Below, in pieces: positions 55,262 through 64,000 of a stretch of 64,000 nt of DNA. Within the stretch, counting starts at the first letter, position 1. Each line of letters begins with the position of its first letter. Source of the DNA: Echinarachnius parma (taxonomy: Eukaryota > Echinodermata > Echinoidea > Clypeasteroida > Echinarachniidae); contig JBAMJV010008915.1 in the NCBI GenBank assembly GCA_037951105.1, positions 124,001 through 188,000 on the forward strand. Reading direction: 5' to 3'. Made by a program: the position numbers and the translations under genes. The notes under the pieces were generated by a model that saw only the letters and a list, made by a program, of their open reading frames with translations, did not search any database and had not been told where the DNA came from.

Positions 55262-58200
55262 CTTCATACAAATATTACACACATAAATATGTATTGATTG
55301 GCATGACTGTCAAATTTGTAAAAAAAGACACAAGTAACATATATAATATCACACTGTTTTTGTTTCATGACTAAATCGTTAACAGATCACCTTTTATAAT
55401 GTATGTCATGTCAGTTTCATTGCTCGTGATACGAAGCTGCCAACTAAGCAGCAGCAAATGTTATCAACACCATCAAGGAAAATGCTCACGGGAGAAAAAA
55501 AGAGTATGTGGTGCAGCATTATTCCATTTAATTCATCACTACCTACAAAATTTACAAATCTAGCAACTAATTTCATATAAAAAATGTTCATGTAATGTAC
55601 ATATAAATTAAAGTATAATATACAACAGAAACAAAAAAACAAAGAGAGAAAATTAATATGGCTTGATCACATGTTTACCAAGGTTTATCCACTCATAAAA
55701 AATACAAATGGCCCATGCCCTAAACTTGTTACAATCTAGTTTTTCTCTGGTGAAAATAGCTTGTCACACAAAGAAAACATGCTATTCACACATTGTACCT
55801 GTACTTCCAATAAATTGCGTAAAACTTACAACAAAAGAATCACTGCCATTTCACTGATCTCTTTCTTCACATCATCACAATTTTCTTCCTCCTTTTTAAA
55901 ATCTCTGATGACAGAGATTTCCGATAGGAGATCATGAATTCCTGTCTCCCTTCTTCGATTGTCATTTACAAATTCGAAACATTACTCGCAACCGTTTTAC
56001 AGTTTACATGTCACATTTTCACCAATCCTGATCTATTTTTTCATTCAGTAAATCCCTAGTCCCATAGCGAATTATTTTAAAACAAAACCACAACTGACAA
56101 AGGAATCGAGTACGAAATCGTTATAACGATTTAGGCCGCAAATAATTTCCACATACTGAATCGTCGCAATATTCATGAATCAAATTGATTTAGCCCAATG
56201 AAACAACAAATGTGGTGAACAAAAGTGGGTTCCCTCCACAAGTTCCAGATCGTTGTAGTTCACCTTTTAAAAAAATGCCACTGTGGGACTGGGGCTTCAC
56301 TAGAAACGTTACTGAAAAGCCATTTTACATGTCATTTTATCTTTCTAGCCTGTCTGAGAAGACAGTCTTTGATTGATCAATAGATAGATAAATAAGTTAA
56401 AGCGCGTCACTCTGTGATCATTCTCAGCTTCTTGTTAATAATAAGCTAAACATTTGTAATACATGATTGGTATATTGTGATTCCAATAAGACAATATTAT
56501 TATTCATTATTACTTCAGTGTTTAAATTACATACAAAATTATCTGTTCTATTTCGAGGTATATATGCATTTTACATTCTTTCGAGTTTTGACACTATACA
56601 AACGAGAGAGAGGGAGTATAACACGCTTCGTCGCATTTTGCCTTCTTTGTTTTATACAACTGGAACAAAAAATAGTGGACATAAACATGATTGTTCCTTT
56701 CTCGTTCAAAACTTCCATAGTCTTTAATATTTCTAGAAACCTACAAGCATTTCCTCTCTCTCTCTCCCTCCCTCTCTCTTTCTCTCTCTCGTCTCGTCAG
56801 TTCGAATCATTACCGTAGATAATTGTTAAATAATAAAAAATTGCACAATCACAATGTAGACACCAACGTGGCAATACTTTGATGACGTACATGTACATGT
56901 TATATAAAACACAGGAGCAAAGCAATCAGACACAACAAAATGTATCCTCTTGCATATATGTGTAAATGATTATGTATATATATGTCAATCTAGTCAAAAC
57001 TTCAATGCACATACTGCAGGATTTATAATGCACATAATAATAAGTTCTGCTTGAAAATAGCAGGGGGGGGCGAAGGAATCTTGGTCAATAGGCAGGGATT
57101 AGGGTTCCTAAAAAAGGACTAGGTAACTTGTTCAAAAATAATATTTCATTTAATATAAGCCATCACTTTTGATTCATGAACTTTGATAAGCCATTGCTTA
57201 GTTTGAAAAGACTGGTTCACCATTTTCACCTAAATGAAATGAAGACAAAATATCAAGTTTTTATGTTCCTAATAGATTATTTTCAATGCTTGGAACGGAC
57301 CTTGCACAAAATTAGATGTTGCTATGCTGGGCAAACCCCGAGCAAGCTTTCAGATTGCCTGGGACCATCATTCCATAGGCATATATTTTGAAAATGATAA
57401 AAATCAAAATAACGGGATCTAAACGAGATGAATGACTATGCTAGTACTGGTCGTTTAAATAATCAAGTTGATAATGTAAAAAATAAACCTTTCAGAGAAG
57501 CCAAGATATATGCCACTTTGAATAGAGATCAAACTTTGTGGGAAGTAAAAACTAAGAAATTGTAAAAAATTAACAGCACATTTGTTTTGGTAAAGCACCA
57601 CTATTCAAATTCTTGTCCAATTGTCTGGTCTGCAGCAAATGTCATACGTTATATGACCTGTTCAGTGACTTGTGTATTATACTAAAACAATTTACAGTTT
57701 GTGGGACTACCTCATAAGCATTCCAACATACTATTACTACATTGATTGGTGCAGCATCTATCTGATATAGGCAGCAGATTGTCTCAACTCAAGCTGTCGC
57801 TCTTTACAATCCTAAATCTACCATCTTTAAGCCAAAATGGAAAGCAGAAAATGTCCTGCAGCTGATTCAAGAACGTTCATGGTTATATCTGCTGGATCAA
57901 ACTTTAAACCATTCAGCCTTTCTTGGAATTGGAGTCCTTAAACATTTTACATGTTTATCAAGAAAAGGGCCCATATTCATGAAACCCTGCTTGCTTTATA
58001 GTTACATGCCAAGTCTAATTTGCAGATTAGCGCCAAGTATGCAACAAGTTGGCTCTTTAAGTACCAACTAGGACTGACTTTAGTAAGTAACAGACCTAAG
58101 TCAGCTTACCCAAGTTGGCAATTAAGAAATCTACTTAATGCTTACTTTAATATGTCTATCTTGTAAAACAGGTTTGGCATAGACCTAGCTAGCAAGGTTT

Positions 58201-58918
58201 CATGAATACAAGTCCAGATCTTTTCAGTTCTTGCAGCATTGTCGTATAGTAGGCTCTCAAAACACTGTAATGTATATAGCACACCTCTTTGATAAACCTT
58301 TCATAAACAAGATATCTTGGAAGGGGACCTATGAAAATTGTCCATTATATAACAAAATCACAACATCCTCACTAGGGTAATAAGTAAAATCTATCACACA
58401 CCAATATATATATCTTAGAGTTTTGACCCAATAGAGTACCGAAGTGTGACATCAAAGCTATCGATTGCTTCAGGTAGTGGTTCTAGACAATGTCAGGCAA
58501 GCCTGGAATGTTGTGACCCAGCGGTTGCCATGAAGGCAATAACCTAGCTCCAATCTCCAACCCACAAACAAGACCCCAATGCAAAGGGCAAGTTGTTTTG
58601 AACCATTACCGTATTACATGTATGTTATATCCAAAGAATGTGATGTCACGACTTCAGGGCTTTATGAGGACGGTCACCGAGATATCTTGAGCCATGCTTA
58701 ACAACAAATTGTCCTAAAAATATTGGTTTCAGAAAAAACCTATCAAGTACCAATTTATGCTCAAATTTGGTAAATGTAGGCTACTTTTAGATTGATGGCT
58801 AAATAAAAGACAGGAGAAGAAGATGATTGGGGAAATTGCTACAACAGCACATAAAAACTTTGGTTCTTCTGGAACTTAGCATTAGGAGTTGGGAGACAAA
58901 TTAACATGTAACAACAGT

Positions 58919-59197
58919 TCAGGCACTACTGTAACTACCACCTAAATTGGCAACAAAATATTCATATCTCTCTCTCTCTCTCTCTCCCGCTCTCTCACTC
59001 ACACTCTCTCGCTCGCTAATTTCTAGCTCTCTTGTTGTTGGCTGTTGCTGTCGTAAGGCTTGGAAATGGATTTGACTGGACGAGATGTTTGGCGTAAATC
59101 GGATATCCGAGTGAATGTCGCCCTCTAGGGGGGTCTCCGACATCATTCCCAGGGTTGGGGTGATGGCGGTAGTTCCGATGCACTCGCTACTGACGAA
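58919..59197 (-). CDS. Probable terminal coding exon of an unrecognised gene
   Basis: The minus strand has a strong acceptor (TCCTTTCCTACAG|TTCGTCAG) followed by 92 open codons to TGA at 58921-58919. Codon third positions are markedly GC-rich against an AT-rich background. The translation begins FVSSECIGTTAITPTLGMMS and continues with a Ser/Thr/Gln-rich segment, then a GA-repeat-encoded SERESVSERAGERERER stretch, ending GGSYSSA. I do not recognise the family and see no domain or membrane segment. Another frame (SSVASASELPPSPQPWE, then stop) is also open after the acceptor but shorter. The upstream exons lie beyond 59200 and I could not identify them; the next 4.8 kb looks intronic. The function is unknown. 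Confidence 0.45.
   Translation of the reverse strand, partial: FVSSECIGTTAITPTLGMMSETPLEGDIHSDIRFTPNISSSQIHFQALRQQQPTTRELEISERESVSERAGERERERYEYFVANLGGSYSSA
58966..59020. repeat. TC/GA microsatellite inside the probable terminal exon
   Basis: A TCTCTC run interrupted by CCGC and ACTCACAC. It encodes the GERERER stretch on the minus strand. Confidence 0.9.
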
Positions 59198-59199
59198 CT

Positions 59200-60450
59200 G
59201 TAGGAAAGGAATAGAGAAAAAAGAAAAGAGAAAGGGAAAAAGGCTTGTTAGCTTTGCAGAAAATAAATTCATAATGGCAGTTATAGCATGTTCATATGAT
59301 ACGTGTACCAACATTAAACATTCAAAAGACATCTGGACAAGAGAAAAATGATTAACAAATAACAGTTTAAAAGAGTCATTTGTTGATACCTTGTACTTTC
59401 ATGGGTGGTGTATTCAAAAGCTTTAATAACTCAAACATGACAATTTCAACAGTTTTTAAAATGCCGGTTTGAATTAATTTACTTCACACTGCATAAAGAG
59501 CAATCCGTTATGGACTACTAGTAATTAAATATTTGCAAATAGTAGATATCTTCAAATGTTTCTAATTCTTTTTGCAATTTCTTTTTCCCATTCATAGTCA
59601 TTTATAATATTCAAGGTATTTATTAAACAATCATCTTGAATTAATTGATCTTATTTCATTTTATTGATCATTAAGAAGATTTGTTTGATATTGTTTGGTT
59701 GAACGCAGTACTTGTTGTTGTTGTTGTTATTGTTGTTGTTGTTGTATTACCGAACTACAAAGTGAAGACATTTGTTTCGTAAAAACAGCTTTTATGATTT
59801 ATAGTTTGTCATGTCATACTGCAAGAAATTAATTTAGTCTTCTCAATTTGGATAAATATCTGGCACTTTCATTTTTCAATTGTGTCTGATCTTTTTCTAA
59901 TTCAAAGGATCACGACTTATTTCAACCCAAATCAGTATTGCAACATTTTTGAAGCGAGGCTTGTCTGTACCGTGTGAGTAAAGTGCATGTACATGTACAT
60001 GTGTTGTGTATATATTATCTAAAGAGCTTGAATGCATTTGAACATAAACATATTGAATCTGGTGAATAACCTGTTTCTAAACTCTTTGTGATCTGCAATG
60101 AACATGCTTCGTGGAGAAAAGAAACACAAATAAACAACTATATCAATACAATTGTGTTAGTAATTTTATCATGCACTGACAGAGATGAATTTTTCAAAGT
60201 TTACAGTTTACAAATTCTACATGGCAATGATTCTTAATAAAGAAAGCTCATTTGAATTGTTACAATGGGAAATTTGGGCTAAAAAAACATTTTATCACTG
60301 TGCCATGATGTTTCTTTTATATTTGTTTGAAAGATCATTTAAATTGCAAAAGAAATGTAGATAATGACATAGCTTATCAGAAGATATTGGATCAACTTTT
60401 GGAAGAGATCCTTCTTTTAAAATTGTAAATGTCTTATGCTTTGTCATGTA
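59200..60450. other. AT-rich non-coding DNA, probably intron of the gene ending at 58919
   Basis: Nothing recognisable apart from a TTG trinucleotide run at about 59711-59743. Confidence 0.5.
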
Positions 60451-60452
60451 GG

Positions 60453-60634
60453 CAATAGACCGCTTCTGTAATGTATGCAAATAATATGCGTATGACGTCA
60501 GTAGGCAAGCTTAACAAAAGTAACCATGTCCGGCAAGCTAGCTTGCCGGACATGGTTACTTTTGTTAAGCTTGACGACGGGGAGGCTGACGTCATGCACA
60601 TATTATTTGCATACATTACAGAAGCGGTCTATTG
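60453..60634. mobile_element. Near-perfect 182-bp palindromic MITE
   Basis: The arms CAATAGACCGCTTCTGTAAT and GTATGCAAATAATATG are inverted at the right end. The centre TCCGGCAAGC|TAGCTTGCCGGA is a perfect dyad. Mismatches occur only around 60490-60510 / 60575-60595. No clear target duplication. Confidence 0.85.
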
Positions 60635-60977
60635 TCATATGTCATTTGTAAGTCAGGAGTATATAATAGTTTGGTGTAATTGTCATATTAATCATGTGTT
60701 ATATTCAGATGTGAGATGTTAATTATGTTGATGTACATGTATCGTGTTACACCAATTCCATGTTGGATCAGTAGAATGTGTTTATGAATTTGAGAACAAT
60801 GCAATGAATTACACTAGATAATTGCGATTGTAAATTGATTGCATTGTGGATTATGTGCAAAACAGTTGTTGATGTTGCATAATTTTCCATCACTCAAATA
60901 GGGATATCAGTAAACATCAAACTTTTAGGATCTTGTGTCAAGTGGTTCATATGAAAGGCAATAGAGTGGTGAAGTGT

Positions 60978-61352
60978 GATGTCATAAATGATGTCATAAT
61001 ATTTTTTTTTAGAATTTTCAAATTTGGACTTCATTTTCAGAAAGACCATAACAAATAATGTCCAAATACCGAAAATCAAAGGAATAGGTTACGTATTGGC
61101 TGAGATATGCCCATCCGAATGATTTTTTGGTCAATGGGCAATCAGTGTTATAGTGCACTGGTTCATAAATTTATGAACCAGTGCACTATAACACTGATTG
61201 CCCATTGAAGTAAAATTCATTCAGATGGGCATATCTCAGCCAATACGTAACCTATTCCTTTGAGTTTCGGTATTTGGACATTATTTGTTATGCTCTTTCT
61301 GAAAATGAAGTCCAAATTTGAAAATTCTAAAAAAGTGTTTTTATGACGTCAT
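60978..61352. mobile_element. Near-perfect 375-bp palindromic element
   Basis: The arms GGACTTCATTTTCAGAAAGA, TTACGTATTGGCTGAGATAT and GTTATAGTGCACTGGTTCAT are all inverted around the central dyad ATAAATTTAT (about 61167-61176). Outer ends are TGATGTCATAA / TTATGACGTCA. No coding potential. Confidence 0.85.
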
Positions 61353-61359
61353 GGCTTCT

Positions 61360-62940
61360 GTACTCTATATAGCAGACATTTTGCATTTGGATGTGCATGC
61401 ATGCAGTGTTCATGGGTTGGAATGGATGAAATGATATGGATGATTTCAGAACAATGGATATCAAAGTACAATGCAAATTTGAAAGTGGAAGTTTCATTTT
61501 AAAGTATGTATTGCGAGAAAATAAATAATCATATGGTAGAAACTCAATTTTTATTTTTCAGTGATATATTAATGTGAAGCTTTCATTTTCAAAAGTCTAC
61601 CTTTAAAACATTACTTCAAAAGTCTACCTATAGAACTTGACTTCAAAATGTTATGCATTAAACATTCAGGGGAAATGTTTTTTATTAAGAATTACGGATA
61701 AAAAAACGGCAGTGCACTCAAAGATATGCTGATTTGAAGAGAGAGAGGCAACATGGGAGAATTCATGGTGAATATAAAAGGAAGACAATGTTCAAATATG
61801 AATTATAAATAGTATATATATTTCAATCATGCAAATCAATTAATAGCCAACAAAAAGGAAAACAAAAACTAAATAATATAAACAGAACAATAACTGAACA
61901 CAAATAGAAAAAAAGGTAAACAAAAATATAAGTGACAGAAAATACTAAACTTTTTTTTTTTTTTGGTAAACGAAAACGAAACAAAACAAAACTCTTTTTT
62001 TTGTACAAACCTGGAATCAGTAAATTGGCAGACTTTGTAGCAACTTCAAAAACCTTTTTGCCAGTCCTACAAATACCGGGAAGGGGGCAACGGATACGAT
62101 GTGTGTTGGGGGAGAGGGGGTTGTCAGTTTGAGAGAAGAATAAGTTTTTGTTAATGATTGCAAAAAAAAGGAGGACAACGGAAACTGAAAGATTAAAAAA
62201 AAAATGAACAAAACTTTTTTGTGCAAATGCATGGATTAATTAGTGTGATTTCTTTAATTCGCCCTTTAACCCTGATATAAACAGTTTGTTGTGAAATGAA
62301 ATCCATCGAAAAGGCACAAAATATACTTTCATACAAGAGTATTAGTCTTCTTACAGGCCAAATTAATTAACTCCATACATGAAAGGACAATTATAATATT
62401 ATTTAGAAGTCTGGTTTTAGGCCACACACATCTAGTTAATTACCATACAACAAAATAACACATGAAATGTACATAAGATTCTACCACCAAACAGTAGTTG
62501 AAGGCAGGAAAATGACAATATGTGAGCTCTTTTTCCCCCGCTATGTTTTTGTCCATTTAAATAAGTTGTAAGATGACTATTATACCAATTTACAGTTCCA
62601 AAATAAGATATTGATATAATCCAAGAACAGAAATTTGTAAGAAATAAAAAGAAAGAAAGAAATATGTATGACACAAACTAAATTCTAGGAAACAAATCAT
62701 AAATCATCTACTAAGAAAAGCACAATGAAATAGAATGGATAAAATGAGTACATCAAAGGGGATACAATGAAATGAGATACACAAACATATTCAAATTTAA
62801 AGTTATAATAACATCAGATATATGTCTATATATTATGGTGAAGAACACACAATTGTGATATTGTTGGCATGTGAGTTGTGCTGAGAGACAGACTGTGTGT
62901 GAACAAGGAATGTGGTTGGTTGTGGACAACATTTACTCAG
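61360..62940. other. AT-rich non-coding DNA
   Basis: Poly-T/poly-A runs (about 61950-61965, 61994-62003). No gene or repeat I can name. Confidence 0.5.
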
Positions 62941-62948
62941 GAAAATAA

Positions 62949-63117
62949 TACAGTGGAACCTATTTATAATGATGTCCTTTAAAAAATGTCCATGAAAAAT
63001 ACATTGTGATATGTTTGGTAAATAATACAAGGATATAAAGAGCTGGGACCAGCAAAATTACCTTGTTAATAAAGGTTTTTGTTATATCAGAGCTCTTTAA
63101 AACAAAGTTTCACTGTA
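62949..63117. mobile_element. TA-flanked mariner-like MITE, TACAGTGGAACC family
   Basis: TACAGTGGAACCTATTTATA on the left, and TTTAAAACAAAGTTTCACTG followed by TA on the right. Same family as 25677-25811. Confidence 0.7.
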
Positions 63118-63761
63118 TCACAAAGACAAGACAAGACGAGACAAGTCCAGCTTTTTTTGTGCAGAACATTCTAACAATTGGAGGAGAGACACAAATATGC
63201 TTGTCAAATTGTGTTTTGTTTTGTGCGACAGGCCCACTGGTGGGGATGGTGGTAACAATTACGATGATTATGATGAGATGTGATTGAGGTTGAGGTGTTG
63301 GTAGTGACAGATATCTCTTTGTTTTTCTATGATAAGTACATGTATATTCCATGACTGAAAGTTTTTCTTTTCTTGCTGTCATGTTTTGCCTTCAGGAACA
63401 TGATTTTGTGATGGTGTTTCAGATGATAGATAGGCAATGTGAATAACAATGATAAAGGTGTTTCTTATGTAACTTTAAATAGTGACATCTATTTTCTATG
63501 AAGTATGATATGACGGTTACATATGATACATTTATGTGTTGCTATATTGCTCCTCTTGTAATAGAATGTTTTTAAATAATCAGTACATGTATAATTAATA
63601 CACAACCCAGTACACAGTAAATTAATGATTAGATGGAAACAATTTGAAGCTAATGCAATTTGCATACTAGCCAAATGCATGATGTCATTTAACAAATACT
63701 TGTGTTCAAGATTAGTAGCACTGCAATCCACACCATTATTAACTGTTAGAAAAGGTGATTG

Positions 63762-64000
63762 TGCATAGTAGTAGTAGTAGAAGTAGTAGCAGTTGCAGTA
63801 GTAGTAGTATTAAGACGTAATAGTAGAAGTCGTCGTTGTTGCTGCTGCAACAGCAGTAGAAGTAGTAGTAGCAGTAGCAGCAGTACTTGTAGTAAGAAGT
63901 AGTAATAGTAGTGGACGTTGTTGCTACCACAACAGTTGTAGAAGTAGTAGTACTTAGTAGTATGAGCAGCAGCAGCACCAGTAGCAGCAGAAGTAACAGC
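63762..64000. repeat. AGT/AGC/AGA trinucleotide repeat tract reaching the window end
   Basis: A long interrupted run of TAG, CAG and AAG triplets. The Leu- and Thr-rich reading frames across it are artefacts. Confidence 0.93.

Larger units (their letters stand above)
51400..58900. other. Long AT-rich region without recognisable genes
   Basis: I find no conserved coding exon. Apart from the SINE fragment at about 52205-52290, the element at 52660-53020, the MITE at 55053-55261 and a TC run at about 56754-56792, it is unusually poor in transposon ends compared with the left half. It lies directly downstream of the terminal exon at 58919-59197, so part may be a long 3' UTR. That is inference from position only. 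Confidence 0.4.

Noticed and set aside
59115-59351. Plus-strand frame opposite the terminal exon
   Set aside because: Antisense shadow; no splice signals and no similarity.
63739-63978. Leu/Thr/Tyr-rich reading frame
   Set aside because: Product of the AGT/AGC trinucleotide tract.

Overview
The window is animal nuclear DNA. It has spliced genes with GT-AG introns, long AT-rich introns and intergenic stretches, tRNA-derived SINEs, many non-autonomous DNA transposons and microsatellites. There are no operons, prokaryotic genes or CRISPR arrays. Gene content and repeat style (GTCC-tract repeats, many TACATGTA motifs, foldback MITEs) suggest a marine invertebrate deuterostome, most likely an echinoderm. 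That assignment is inference; no taxon-specific gene is present.

Layout. (1) 44-3773, plus: the last four coding exons of a CLIP1/CLIP-170 microtubule plus-end protein, with both zinc knuckles and the terminal ETF-like tail. (2) 3774-15900: 3' UTR and intergenic DNA packed with repeats. (3) 15909-19365, minus: a complete four-exon AIP-type gene (FKBP-like domain plus TPRs), 329 aa. (4) 19366-22365: intergenic, with hAT-type MITEs. (5) 22366-23347, plus: a complete two-exon SNRPD3 (Sm D3), 133 aa. (6) 23348-28808: intergenic. (7) 28809-49333, minus: argininosuccinate lyase (ASL), reconstructed as 14 coding exons and 461 aa, with a 9-nt first coding exon and one apparent GC-AG intron. (8) 49334-58918: GC-rich and repeat-rich DNA, then a long AT-rich stretch. 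(9) 58919-59197, minus: the probable terminal exon of an unrecognised gene whose upstream part lies beyond the window. (10) 59200-64000: AT-rich DNA with two large palindromes and trinucleotide repeats.

The genes are unrelated housekeeping genes (cytoskeleton, chaperone, splicing, urea cycle/arginine) and show no functional clustering. AIP and SNRPD3 are divergent; CLIP1/AIP and SNRPD3/ASL are convergent.

The most unusual signal is that three of the four recognised genes (CLIP1, AIP, ASL) carry extra local copies of exon edges, each an exon end plus its splice site and adjoining intron. They sit in the neighbouring intron or just past the stop codon. I found at least a dozen such fragments beside nine different exons; some keep an open frame and a usable splice site. 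The second theme is a dense set of MITEs for which target-site duplications can be read: 8-bp (hAT-like), 9-bp (Mutator-like), TTAA (Kolobok/piggyBac-like) and TA (mariner-like), several nested in one another.
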